Assembly (NCBI GenBank): GCA_021734255.1
Contig: JAIPJM010000017.1
Location: 1-49,842 of the forward strand
Direction: 5' to 3'
Source: Fidelibacterota bacterium
GTDB lineage: Bacteria; Fidelibacterota; UBA8477; JABMPR01
Length of the DNA: 49,842 nt
The notes under the pieces are model-generated. The model was not told the origin of the DNA and ran no database searches. It saw only the letters and a list, made by a program, of their open reading frames with translations. Made by a program: the position numbers and the translations under genes. This document shows, piece after piece, positions 25,363 through 34,786 of the stretch (positions are counted from its first letter, which is position 1; each line of letters opens with the position of its first letter).

Positions 25363-26280
25363 TTAATCTTTGTTTTTTTCTAATGCTTCTACCGCATCCC
25401 TTACGCTGCCATCGAAGCGATCCAGATACATGCGGCAATCATCGACGGGTGCATTGGTCTTCTGCATGACCAGAGCCACTTTAACATATTTACCTGCTTT
25501 GATCAGCAGATCTGTAGCCTCTTCGTAAGTGCAACCACTGATGGTCGAAATGATCCGCCGGGCCCGGTCTTCCAGCTTGATATTGGTGGCTTTCAGATCC
25601 ACCATCAGGTTTTCATATACCTTGCCGCGCTTGATCATGGCCGTGGTCGTGATCATGTTCAGGACCATTTTTGTTGCAGTCCCTGATTTCATACGGGTTG
25701 ATCCTGTTACCACCTCTGGGCCAACAGGAACTGAGATCAATACATCCACATCAATATCGATATGGAGTCGATCAGCGCAGGTAAAGAAAACCGTTTTTGC
25801 TCCAATTTCCCGAGCGCGATTCAGCGATCCGAGCACAAAGGGTGTTACGCCGCTGGTGGCAATGCCCATGACCACGTCCTGATCGTTCACACCGATCTCA
25901 TCCATAAGTTTTTGACCATCTTCAGGGAAATCTTCCGCTCCTTCAACTGCTGTCCGCAAGGCTGTGTCACCGCCAGCGATGTAGCCCTGTACCCGCTCTG
26001 GGCTGGCATTATAGGTTGGCGGTATTTCAGAAGCGTCCAAGATCCCCAATCTGCCACTGGTCCCGGCACCGACATAGATCAGGCGACCTTCCTTGTGGAA
26101 AGCTTGGTCCACAAGCTGAGTTGCAGCCTCAATATCATCCATTTGCCTGGCTACTTCACCAGCAATGATCTGGTCTTCCCGATTAATGATCTCCAATATC
26201 TCCCTGATCGAGGAAGAATCCAGATGCATGCTATTCGGATTACGTTGCTCCGTCAGCAATTTTCCCAATTTTGAATTCAT
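25363..26280 (-). CDS. murQ: N-acetylmuramic acid 6-phosphate etherase
   Basis: A 305-residue SIS-domain enzyme that cleaves the lactyl ether of MurNAc 6-phosphate to give GlcNAc 6-phosphate and D-lactate in cell-wall recycling. TEQRNPNSMHLD (10-21), GAGTSGRLGILDASE, GSTRMKSGTATKMVLNM and the C-terminal helical KTNAPVDDCRMYLDR are typical. No MurP, AnmK or NagA gene is nearby, so the substrate supply is elsewhere. It is the first gene of the minus-strand run down to 21235. Confidence 0.95.
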   Translation of the reverse strand: MNSKLGKLLTEQRNPNSMHLDSSSIREILEIINREDQIIAGEVARQMDDIEAATQLVDQAFHKEGRLIYVGAGTSGRLGILDASEIPPTYNASPERVQGYIAGGDTALRTAVEGAEDFPEDGQKLMDEIGVNDQDVVMGIATSGVTPFVLGSLNRAREIGAKTVFFTCADRLHIDIDVDVLISVPVGPEVVTGSTRMKSGTATKMVLNMITTTAMIKRGKVYENLMVDLKATNIKLEDRARRIISTISGCTYEEATDLLIKAGKYVKVALVMQKTNAPVDDCRMYLDRFDGSVRDAVEALEKNKD

Positions 26281-26532
26281 TGAAATTCCCAGTTCCCCAC
26301 TACTTAAATTTTTATCATATAAAAGGTCGTTCTAAACTCTGATATTTTCGACAACACGCTCGTAATAACATGAAAAGAAGCTATGAATGCAAATGATATC
26401 ATTCAGAATTTAAGGATAAAGAACGCCCCTATTCATTGAGTGCTGGCTATCCTTCTAGGTTGAAACCGTTTATATTTGTTGTATGTTGGACGAAGAAATG
26501 ATCACTGATAACTATTGCCCCCCTGATCCACG

Positions 26533-27732
26533 ATGATCGAACTTATCCTTGCGATCATCGGGTTGGTCCTCAGCTTTCTGTTCGCAGGTGCTGAGATCGC
26601 GTTGCTTTCCTCAAACAGGTTACAGTTGGAGGTCTGGCAAAGGCGTGCTGTGAGAGGGTCCAAGGCTGCTCTGCGGGCCAATCAAGACCCCGAGCAGTTT
26701 CTGACCGCCACCCTGGTTGGAAATAATATTGCCAATATCCTGACCACTTCATTTGCAACGGTGATGTTGATTCAAGTCATCAGTAATGAAATATGGGTCC
26801 TGCTCATTATTTCTACCAGTGTTCTCATTTTCGGCGAGATCATTCCAAAATCATTATTCCGGGAATTTCCGAATGCCTCCATGCTCTTTTTCGGTCGCTT
26901 CATCCGCGTGGCAGAGATTCTCTTCTTTCCTCTGACGCTCATCCTGAATTTTTACCGAAAATATGTCCTGCACAGTGGGGAAGTTGAAAGTCAGACCAAT
27001 CTGGACACGGAAGAGCTGCATCTGCTCTTCAATGAGCCAAATGAGGACAGCGGGGTTGATGTACATGAACGCCAGACCATCGCCCGCATTTTCACCTTTA
27101 AGGATACCTCGATCAGCGAAGTCATGACTCCCCGACCTGATGTAACAGCCGTGTCATTGGACAGCACCATAGAAGAGGTCGAAGCTGCCTTTCTGGAATC
27201 AGGGTTCTCCAAATTACCTGTTTACCAGGAAACTATAGATGACATCAAGGGCATTGTTTTTCTCCACGATATCTTCAGAGGGGCTGACGCCTTATCAGAG
27301 GTGCTCCGAGAAGCCTATTTCGTTCCTGAAACGAAATCAACCGATGAACTGCTTCAGGAAATGAAGATAAAGAGCCTTTCGATCGCAATCGTTATCGACG
27401 AATATGGTGGAACTGCCGGGCTGGTTACCATTGAGGATATTTCCGAAGAGTTATTCGGAGAGTTCACAGATGCCTTCGACGAGGAGGATTCACCTGTACA
27501 AGGTCTGGAAAACGGCTGGCTGGTTAAGGGAAACGCCGAGATCGATCATTTGAACGACGATTTCGCGTTCGCCATACCGGAGGGGGATTACGAAACCCTG
27601 GCTGGTTTTCTGATCGACAACATGGGGCGCATTCCTCAAAAAAATGAACAATATTTGACCGAGACCCATCGGTTTGTTATCTCAACAGCAACAGCAACTC
27701 GGGTTGAAACCATTTTCATCCAAGAACGCTAA
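26533..27732 (+). CDS. CNNM/CBS/CorC family membrane protein
   Basis: A 399-residue protein of the HlyC/CorC (DUF21) family. Residues 1-140 are the CNNM membrane domain, with FAGAEIALLSSNRLQ and NNIANIL (helices near 5-25, 58-80, 88-108). Two CBS domains follow (about 190-315), with DTSISEVMTPRPDV and VIDEYGGTAGLVTIEDI. The C-terminal CorC_HlyC domain is at about 325-399. The family acts in Mg2+/Co2+ or Na+ handling at the inner membrane. The LptF/G gene follows after 13 bases. The 252-base gap upstream is AT-rich; no gene is seen in it. Confidence 0.93.
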   Translation: MIELILAIIGLVLSFLFAGAEIALLSSNRLQLEVWQRRAVRGSKAALRANQDPEQFLTATLVGNNIANILTTSFATVMLIQVISNEIWVLLIISTSVLIFGEIIPKSLFREFPNASMLFFGRFIRVAEILFFPLTLILNFYRKYVLHSGEVESQTNLDTEELHLLFNEPNEDSGVDVHERQTIARIFTFKDTSISEVMTPRPDVTAVSLDSTIEEVEAAFLESGFSKLPVYQETIDDIKGIVFLHDIFRGADALSEVLREAYFVPETKSTDELLQEMKIKSLSIAIVIDEYGGTAGLVTIEDISEELFGEFTDAFDEEDSPVQGLENGWLVKGNAEIDHLNDDFAFAIPEGDYETLAGFLIDNMGRIPQKNEQYLTETHRFVISTATATRVETIFIQER

Positions 27733-27745
27733 ATAAGGAATTGCT

Positions 27746-28837
27746 TTGAGGGTCATCACACTGATCGATCGCTACCTGGTTCGTTCATTCTTTTCAATCA
27801 TGGGTACCACCGTGCTCGGGCTTGTTGGCGTATTCGCTATCGCTGATTTTGTAGAAAAGATCGATAATTTTGTGGATGCCGGGGCTGGTGGAAAGATCAT
27901 ACTGATCTATTACTATTACAGTATCCCCTATTTCATAGATATGGCACTTCCCATGAGTATGCTACTGGCAACCGTCTTCTCACTGGGCAGGATGAATAAG
28001 CACTATGAGATCGCAGCCATGCGCGCCTCTGGCATCAGTCTTTTAAGGATCAGCCGTTCGCTCATCATTCTGGGTGTTTTATTCACCCTATTCCAGTTTG
28101 TTTTTCAAAACCTGGTTGTCATGCCCTTCAATCACAAGCATAAAGAAATAACCAGAAACGTCATCAAACCCAAAAGTGGTCCGAGACGATTGAAAGAAGT
28201 GGTTCGACAAGATCTCAATGGGAATATCATCCTCATTAAAAGTTTCGATGTAAGAAAGTCCATTGGAAAGGACGTATCCATCCTGGCCTATCGAGATTCA
28301 GGGATCACGCAGCGCTGGGATTATGCCAGTATCACCTGGATCGACTCAAGCAGTAGCTGGTCACGCAGCCCTGGCTTGAAGCGAGAATTCGATGCTGAGG
28401 GTAAACTGCTATTCCAACGAATAGATAGTTCAGATGATCTGCCGCTTACGATCACGCCAGTGGATATCAAGAAGGAACAGATCCGGCCAAACGAGATGAA
28501 TATTTTCCAATTGAAGGAGTTCATCGAGAAGAAGAAGATCCTGGGCGTTAATCCGCACCGCTGGATCGTTGATTATCATTTCAAGATCGCATTTGTGATG
28601 ACCGGTTTTATCGTTATCCTGATGGGAATCAGTTTTGCGCTTCAGGGAACCCGCGAAAATCTGGCACTTGGGGTTGGTAAGAGCGTGGTTGCACTGTTCG
28701 GATATTACATCCTTCTCATCGGCGGGCAAAAGATCGCTTACAACAGCACCATGCATCCAGCCATTGCCGTCTGGTTCGGAGATGTATTTATGTTAGTCCT
28801 GGGAATCTATCTCTTCAGGCAGACATCGAAGAAGTAG
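27746..28837 (+). CDS. LptF/LptG family permease (YjgP/YjgQ)
   Basis: A 363-residue membrane protein with the LptF/G layout: IDRYLVRSFFS at the N-terminus, helices near 14-34, 60-80 and 100-120, a periplasmic beta domain of about 130 residues, then three helices (about 275-360). It is part of the LptB2FG machine that extracts lipopolysaccharide from the inner membrane. The start is TTG at 27746 with AAGGA upstream. The partner permease and LptB are not in the window. A near relative in such genomes can be LptF or LptG; I cannot say which. Confidence 0.88.
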   Translation: MRVITLIDRYLVRSFFSIMGTTVLGLVGVFAIADFVEKIDNFVDAGAGGKIILIYYYYSIPYFIDMALPMSMLLATVFSLGRMNKHYEIAAMRASGISLLRISRSLIILGVLFTLFQFVFQNLVVMPFNHKHKEITRNVIKPKSGPRRLKEVVRQDLNGNIILIKSFDVRKSIGKDVSILAYRDSGITQRWDYASITWIDSSSSWSRSPGLKREFDAEGKLLFQRIDSSDDLPLTITPVDIKKEQIRPNEMNIFQLKEFIEKKKILGVNPHRWIVDYHFKIAFVMTGFIVILMGISFALQGTRENLALGVGKSVVALFGYYILLIGGQKIAYNSTMHPAIAVWFGDVFMLVLGIYLFRQTSKK

Positions 28838-28855
28838 TTCCGACTATTTAACTGC

Positions 28856-29062
28856 TTACTCTTCGGTGGCAGCCTTTGGTCTCGTACTGCACCCAAATAC
28901 GGAATAGAGTGGGCAAAAATTCATAAACCCGGTCAGTAGAGGGACAAATCCCAACAGAGCCCAGTACCGGGCGTTACCGTCCAAAACAAAGAAAAGGCTG
29001 AACAGAATTAGCGCCAATACCAAACGGATGATCTTATCCAGTGACCCAACATTTTTCTTCAT
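28856..29062 (-). CDS. DUF2892 small membrane protein
   Basis: A 68-residue protein from the ATG at 29062, which has GGGAG just upstream. An in-frame ATG at 29074 is the alternative. It has two hydrophobic segments with NVGSLDKIIRLVLA and FVPLLTGFMNFCPLYSVFGCST, the DUF2892 (YgaP C-terminal) pattern with two cysteines (C50 and C58). It may follow rhodanese or thiol chemistry elsewhere; here it stands alone, 44 bases after the barrel protein. Confidence 0.85.
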   Translation of the reverse strand: MKKNVGSLDKIIRLVLALILFSLFFVLDGNARYWALLGFVPLLTGFMNFCPLYSVFGCSTRPKAATEE

Positions 29063-29106
29063 ATTTACTCCCATGTATTATCTGTTAATTCAATCGTTAT
29101 AAGAAA

Positions 29107-30480
29107 TTATTTTTTAAACTTAAAATTCACACCAAGCTCAATCCCCTCAGCACCGGTGAACGACATACCGCCCAGAAATTTTAACGCAATGTCTGCATCA
29201 AACCAGAGGAGATGCCCCCCAATACCAATGGATGCCTCTCGTCCATAAAAACCGCCAAAGGCAATTCCGGATCGAATGGGTATCATCTTGAACCGGATCC
29301 ATTCAGCGGCAAGCGCCAATCTCCATTTCCGATCGGCAAAATAGTAATCATCCAAACCAGCAGATAGATCCGCCATAACAACAAAATCTTCCTCATATTT
29401 ATAACTGGCACCGATGCGAAGGATGGCCGGATAATTCATCTGGATACCATCGGGTACGGGCACCGGTTTTTCTTCTACCTGGAAGAGACTATCCGTATTG
29501 GAGAGCGCCCCTGTCACATTCACCTCATCCATCTCCATAAAATACATGGTGCTCTGTGAAAAAATTGAACTGTCCTCAGGGATCTGGAACATGCGGCGAA
29601 CCGGGACCATTGATTCAAGGAGGGCTATATTCTTGGCGATAAAATTCTGGTCATTCCCCCAGTTGATAAAGCCAATGATGTTATTGATCGCCACACCATA
29701 TTGAAGATTTCCGATCCGCTCTGAAGTAACACCAATATCAACGGCTAAACCGTTTCCACCAATGGCGCTGGTATATCGATAAAAACCGTCAGAGGCAAGA
29801 CCGGTGGCCTTAGTACTAAAACTGCCACCAGAAGAATCAACGCCGGCAAAACCGAGCCCCATGAGATATTTGACAGTAGCTCCCAGATGAAATCCCTCAA
29901 AAGGAATTGCGAATGAAAACCCCATATTTGTTACAAGTAGCAGATCCTGTTTAATGCTGAGATCAAGGGATTTTCCTACTGCGTTCCCTTCCAGCACCAT
30001 TTCGAAAAGGCCCTTGGGTAATGAGTTGTTCTGAAAATATTCGATGCTCGAACTAAAAGCATAGTTACCATAGGAAATATTTAAGAGGGGTAAGGGTACT
30101 GTCATACCCAAGCCGACAGCAAATCCGTCTTCAGGGATCTGCCCCAGGAGATATTCCTTGTGGGTCTTATCCTGTCCTGGCATCTGCTCTTCCAGATCAA
30201 TGGGGTCCCCATTTCTGTCGCCGGTGAAATATTGATTGAACAAGGCCAATGACATGAAGTTGTTGTAGGCGGTAAGCTTAAAGTCGAAGATGTCAGCGCT
30301 AAAGCTCACTTCGTCTGTAAAACCCAGATTGGCCGGATTATACCCGACTGCTGATATGCCTCTGGAGGTAACCGTATATGCATTACACAGGCCCAAGCCT
30401 CGCGCATCGATGTGAACCTGAGCCCATGATGTGCTAAACAGGATCAATGACAAGACAATATGAACTAGGGGTCTTCTCAT
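29107..30480 (-). CDS. Outer-membrane beta-barrel protein, DUF5723/PorV-like
   Basis: A 457-residue exported protein with a signal peptide (1-20, ending SWAQ). Residues 24-60 include GLGLCNAYTVTSRGISAVGYNPANLGF, split by a Gly, the family hallmark of FadL/PorV-like and DUF5723 proteins. The rest alternates strands with aromatic residues and ends GVNFKFKK. A barrel in the outer membrane is expected. It overlaps the giant lipoprotein gene by four bases (ATGA), so the two are co-translated and may form one surface complex. The function is unknown. Confidence 0.72.
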   Translation of the reverse strand: MRRPLVHIVLSLILFSTSWAQVHIDARGLGLCNAYTVTSRGISAVGYNPANLGFTDEVSFSADIFDFKLTAYNNFMSLALFNQYFTGDRNGDPIDLEEQMPGQDKTHKEYLLGQIPEDGFAVGLGMTVPLPLLNISYGNYAFSSSIEYFQNNSLPKGLFEMVLEGNAVGKSLDLSIKQDLLLVTNMGFSFAIPFEGFHLGATVKYLMGLGFAGVDSSGGSFSTKATGLASDGFYRYTSAIGGNGLAVDIGVTSERIGNLQYGVAINNIIGFINWGNDQNFIAKNIALLESMVPVRRMFQIPEDSSIFSQSTMYFMEMDEVNVTGALSNTDSLFQVEEKPVPVPDGIQMNYPAILRIGASYKYEEDFVVMADLSAGLDDYYFADRKWRLALAAEWIRFKMIPIRSGIAFGGFYGREASIGIGGHLLWFDADIALKFLGGMSFTGAEGIELGVNFKFKK

Positions 30481-33455
30481 TCCGTCGAGTCCTCTTCCGC
30501 TCCAGCAAATAAAGGCTCGGAATTCAGGAGGAACTCCATGTACGCCGTCACATCAATTCCGGCTGTAAATGAAAAGAGTGCAGGGTTGGGGGTCTCATCC
30601 AAAATGAATTTAGTGGCAATGAAATGATCCTTCGGTTCAATGAGCCAACCCAACTCACCGTATCTGGATACATCCAGCATCAGCCATAATTCTTTGTTAT
30701 TGGGACTAAGTGTCAAATGATAGAGACTATCTGCAACAGTGGGTGCATTCAGGTTAGACCGGGTCAGGGCATCCGGCACATCGATATATGCTGTGTCGGA
30801 TCGAGCCAGCATGATCGTATCCAGCAGGGCATATTGTTTGTGCTTCAGAGTCCCATAGGTTGAATCACCGATCTCATCATTCAGATTAAAATCTGCAGAG
30901 TAGGCATAGCGACCATATCCTTCATTTCCAGTGAGTACCAGTCCGGAGTTTGGATCTGGCGTTCCAGCGGGAATCTCCAATTTCAGTGTTTTCACCATGG
31001 GATGCATGATCAGGGTATCAAGATCCAGATCGACCGTATCTGCAGTACCGTCCAGGTCCAGATCCGCTGAGACAAGCATCTTGTTCTCAAGGCTGCTGTA
31101 GAACGGAAAGTAGGGCAGGTCTGAGACCAAGATCTCGAGTCCGAAACCAATACCAATGTCATTATAGATCTCAGTGTTGATGGCGGAACTGATGAGCATA
31201 TCCGATTCATCAGGAATCCCATTATCGCCCACCAGCTGCTGGATCGTCCCTTCATCCAGTGAATCAAAGACGGTAAAACTGGAATTCATAAACTCAACAC
31301 CACCAGAGGCGACACTGAGCAGAAAGGGGATCTCAAAACGCCATTTGCCCTGTATCTCCGCACCTGCGGAAATAGAACTTAATCCATCGGGCGAGATCTG
31401 TGCGTCACCACCAACGGAGACCAAGGAGGGCATCATAGCCATAAGATCTACGATGTTGTCCTGATTGTCAAAGTGCTGAACGGTTGTTGTAACACTATCC
31501 ACTGTTCTCTGGACGTAGTCTCTGCTTATTCGGACTTCTGTCGCCACTGGCGCGCCAGCTGCACCGGACTCAAAGGTCACAGAGTCTGGATCAAGCGCTA
31601 CTACAATGCTGTCACCATCGCGATAGCCGGTGACAAAAAGTCCTAAGCCAGGCGCTACCCCAAATTCATTTTCCAGTGTGATGGCCAGGATCGCCTCACC
31701 AAAAGTAATACCACCGACCAAGCCGGGCAGGCTGAGGGGCTGTTCCTGATCACTGATCTCAAAACCGATATCAAAGAGCCCTGTCAGATCTGCAATTCTG
31801 AGCGTGGTCATCTCAACCTGGACATCCATACCCATGGCGTCCGGGAATGGATAGGCTATGGACACGGGTCCGCCAAGAGAACTGAATTGGATCTCTGTTT
31901 CAAAGAGAAGGGAGTCAATGGGTGTATTGTCACCTGTTGTATTGCTGATCAAATGCCCATCCAGAACGACTGAGGTATCCGCTGTGGCACTATCTGGCAA
32001 GGTGAACGTGATGATCTCATAGTTACCAGCATCCAGATCTGCCTGGGTTTCATAAAAATTATGCAGTCTGATCCGAACCGTATCTATATCCAGACCCATC
32101 AGATTTTGCATCGATATGTTCAAATTATTTGTGTCAGCGTGATCAATGTTGTCTTTGAAGGTAGCTGTGACAATATCTACACTGAAACTTTGTCCAGATT
32201 GATCAGTATTGCTGGTGTTCATCTCCTGGTACACGGTGAAGGTCGTGTCCTGCATGTTGGCCTGAAGACTGGTAAATCCATCGATCGTCATGGAAAAGCT
32301 ATATTGGAAATAGGGATCGACTCCCTGGGGGAAGAGGAGTGTGTCCCCAACAGATGTGCCATTGATGGCTCCTCCAAACTCAAAGATGAGGCTGTCATAA
32401 ACGGAGATACCATCCAGAGATGAGTTTTTCAATGTATCATCAATTTCAGTTTCCATGTACTCTGAAATTGTGGTGAATACATGGTCATGTAGCGTTGTCG
32501 TATCGCCATTTGCCTTTTTTGTATAGACTTTCAGCCCAGTATTTGATGCTGTCAGGGGCATTTGGCTGTTTATGTATGACTCTATTGATCCAGTAGATAT
32601 TGTAATGGACTCAAAGCTCTCTATGGGTGTGTTCGGTGGCAATGCAGACGGATCGGGTAATAGTGCATAAGCTTCCCGGAAGGTGGGCAGGGTGCTTGCT
32701 TGAACAATGATCGTTGCGTCCATTGTGTGGGTGTAGGCAGAATCGACAATAAATGATCCTGGTCCACAGCTATCCACATTGGTACCAGCGTTGGTATTCG
32801 ATGGGATTCGGGCAGTGATCGTTCGTTGATATCCAGGAAAACTGACATCCTGACTAGCATTCAGATCAGAGGGCTCAGTCCCAAATGTAAATTTGATCGT
32901 ATCACTTCTTGTTTGAAAAAAATCTGTGCAAGTCGCATCAGGAATATCAGATATGATGATATCATCCATAGCCAATCCCATCTCCGACATGGATAGTATC
33001 GTATCGACCGGTCCAACCGCTATTCCACTATCAACTTCTTCTGGAACAGATGAGGATATGTCAATGGGTCCCACTCCCAGATCTGATGGATCCTGTCCAG
33101 GAATTACGAACATATCCTCTGGCAATGTGATCGGCGGAAGATCATTCTCCAGGGTGATATATAAACCACCGGGATAATCTGCAAGGGTGTCAGGTAGCAG
33201 AATATCCATGGTGCCATCACTGTTGGTATCCACTGAGTCACCGTACACACGGATGGTGTTGGCTGAATCACCGCCAAGCAGGCCATCCAGTTTGTAATCT
33301 TCAGAGACAAGGGGGATGGTCAGCGTGATGTGCCAACTGGGCACCACCACTTTGGTCGGTAAGCCGAAATCACACTGAAGCACCAGCAGAACCAGGCTGA
33401 TCGCCAGGATCGGTCCGGCCCTACGTCCTTTGAGTGTCCTCAGTTTGATGCGGAT
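30477..33455 (-). CDS. Giant lipoprotein of unknown function (AUC start proposed)
   Basis: A protein of about 992 residues, rich in Asp, Ser, Thr and predicted beta-strands, with almost no Cys after the N-terminus. From the first usual start (GTG at 33383) it would begin inside the lipobox. The frame is open upstream and encodes RTLKGRRAGPILAISL, then VLLVLQC, a textbook lipoprotein signal, starting at ATC 33455, eight bases after a perfect AGGAGG. I therefore propose an AUC start. The body has repeated strand motifs but no domain I recognise. It is translationally coupled to ahcY upstream and to the barrel gene downstream. Confidence 0.7.
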   Translation of the reverse strand: MRIKLRTLKGRRAGPILAISLVLLVLQCDFGLPTKVVVPSWHITLTIPLVSEDYKLDGLLGGDSANTIRVYGDSVDTNSDGTMDILLPDTLADYPGGLYITLENDLPPITLPEDMFVIPGQDPSDLGVGPIDISSSVPEEVDSGIAVGPVDTILSMSEMGLAMDDIIISDIPDATCTDFFQTRSDTIKFTFGTEPSDLNASQDVSFPGYQRTITARIPSNTNAGTNVDSCGPGSFIVDSAYTHTMDATIIVQASTLPTFREAYALLPDPSALPPNTPIESFESITISTGSIESYINSQMPLTASNTGLKVYTKKANGDTTTLHDHVFTTISEYMETEIDDTLKNSSLDGISVYDSLIFEFGGAINGTSVGDTLLFPQGVDPYFQYSFSMTIDGFTSLQANMQDTTFTVYQEMNTSNTDQSGQSFSVDIVTATFKDNIDHADTNNLNISMQNLMGLDIDTVRIRLHNFYETQADLDAGNYEIITFTLPDSATADTSVVLDGHLISNTTGDNTPIDSLLFETEIQFSSLGGPVSIAYPFPDAMGMDVQVEMTTLRIADLTGLFDIGFEISDQEQPLSLPGLVGGITFGEAILAITLENEFGVAPGLGLFVTGYRDGDSIVVALDPDSVTFESGAAGAPVATEVRISRDYVQRTVDSVTTTVQHFDNQDNIVDLMAMMPSLVSVGGDAQISPDGLSSISAGAEIQGKWRFEIPFLLSVASGGVEFMNSSFTVFDSLDEGTIQQLVGDNGIPDESDMLISSAINTEIYNDIGIGFGLEILVSDLPYFPFYSSLENKMLVSADLDLDGTADTVDLDLDTLIMHPMVKTLKLEIPAGTPDPNSGLVLTGNEGYGRYAYSADFNLNDEIGDSTYGTLKHKQYALLDTIMLARSDTAYIDVPDALTRSNLNAPTVADSLYHLTLSPNNKELWLMLDVSRYGELGWLIEPKDHFIATKFILDETPNPALFSFTAGIDVTAYMEFLLNSEPLFAGAEEDSTE

Positions 33456-33463
33456 AAGCCTTT

Positions 33464-33469
33464 CCTCCT
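33464..33469 (-). promoter_or_regulatory. Ribosome-binding site for an AUC start
   Basis: AGGAGG on the minus strand overlaps the ahcY stop codon region and lies eight bases before the proposed ATC start at 33455. This is the strongest site of its kind in the window. Confidence 0.7.
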
Positions 33470-34766
33470 AATACCGGTAGTGATCCGGTTTGAAGGGGCC
33501 GTTCTGCGGAACCCCCAGATAGTCAGCCTGTTCGTCTGTCAACTCAGTTAAATGTGCATCCAGATGATGAAGATGTAGCCGGGCCACTTCCTCATCCAGA
33601 CTCTTGGGCAGCACATGGACATCAGGTGTCAGTTTATCTTTATATAAAGACATCTGAGCAAGCACTTGATTCGTAAAGGATGTGGACATGACGAAGGAAC
33701 TGTGTCCTGTGGCATTCCCCAGATTCACCAATCGACCTCTGGAGAGGAGGATCAGCGATTTGCCATTTGCAAATTCAAAACGATCGACCTGGGGTTTGAT
33801 ATTGTATTCATTGATACCGCTCTGATCTTCAAGCCAGGCGACATCGATCTCATGATCAAAATGACCAATATTGGCGAGAATAGCATTATCCTTCATCTTC
33901 TCCATGTGTTCACCACGGATCACATCCTTACAACCTGTAGTGGTTACAAAGATATCACCGAATCCTGCAGCTTCTTCCATGGTTACGACCTGATACCCTT
34001 CCATGGTGGCCTGTAAGGCACAGATGGGGTCGATCTCTGTTATAAAAATCTGCGCACCATATCCCGCCATGGATTGGGCAGACCCTTTGCCAACATCGCC
34101 ATAGCCTGCGATAACGACCTTCTTGCCCGCCAACATGATATCCGTACCTCGCTTGATACCGTCTGCCAGGGATTCCCGGCAGCCATACTTATTGTCAAAC
34201 TTCGATTTGGTCACGGAATCATTTACGTTGATAGCAGGAAAGGGCAGGTCCCCATTCTCCATTAGCTGATAGAGTCGATGAACACCTGTAGTCGTCTCTT
34301 CGGAAACACCCCTGATCTCAGCATGCAGCTCTGGATGCTGTTCCAGAATGACCTGGGTCAGATCGCCGCCATCGTCCAACAGCAAGTTGGGACCCTTGCC
34401 ATCAAAATCCAGGGTCTGATCAATACACCACCAGTATTCTTCCTCAGTCTCGCCTTTCCAGGCAAAGACTGGAACATTCGATGCTGCAATGGCTGCTGCT
34501 GCATGATCCTGGGTGGAAAAAATGTTACAGCTGGACCATCTGACTTCCGCCCCAAGGGCCGTCAATGTCTCAATAAGCACGGCGGTCTGGATGGTCATGT
34601 GGATACAGCCTGCGATCCGGGCACCCTCCAGGGGCTTAGTTTCACCATATCGTCGTCGAAGTTCCATCAAACCGGGCATCTCTTTTTCAGCGAGCAGAAT
34701 CTCTTCCCGACCAAAACCTGCCAGTTTGATATCAGCTACTTTATAATTTAATGTTTGTGTTTCCAT
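33468..34766 (-). CDS. ahcY: Adenosylhomocysteinase
   Basis: A 432-residue NAD-dependent enzyme splitting S-adenosylhomocysteine into adenosine and homocysteine. [17 protein letters not shown] and [15 protein letters not shown] are near the N-terminus, the NAD loop is [17 protein letters not shown], and the C-terminus ends [10 protein letters not shown], as in the family. metK is just upstream on the same strand (20 bases), so the SAM cycle genes are one unit. Its stop region contains the ribosome-binding site of the next gene. Confidence 0.97.
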   Translation of the reverse strand: METQTLNYKVADIKLAGFGREEILLAEKEMPGLMELRRRYGETKPLEGARIAGCIHMTIQTAVLIETLTALGAEVRWSSCNIFSTQDHAAAAIAASNVPVFAWKGETEEEYWWCIDQTLDFDGKGPNLLLDDGGDLTQVILEQHPELHAEIRGVSEETTTGVHRLYQLMENGDLPFPAINVNDSVTKSKFDNKYGCRESLADGIKRGTDIMLAGKKVVIAGYGDVGKGSAQSMAGYGAQIFITEIDPICALQATMEGYQVVTMEEAAGFGDIFVTTTGCKDVIRGEHMEKMKDNAILANIGHFDHEIDVAWLEDQSGINEYNIKPQVDRFEFANGKSLILLSRGRLVNLGNATGHSSFVMSTSFTNQVLAQMSLYKDKLTPDVHVLPKSLDEEVARLHLHHLDAHLTELTDEQADYLGVPQNGPFKPDHYRY

Positions 34767-34786
34767 TTATGTTAAAACCTATTGTT

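Noticed and set aside
26460..26487. TTGAAA-N16-TATGTT before the CNNM gene, and TTGCAT-N16-TATGTT at 152-179
   Set aside because: The two resemble each other, but both -10 boxes are poor and such matches arise by chance in AT-rich gaps.
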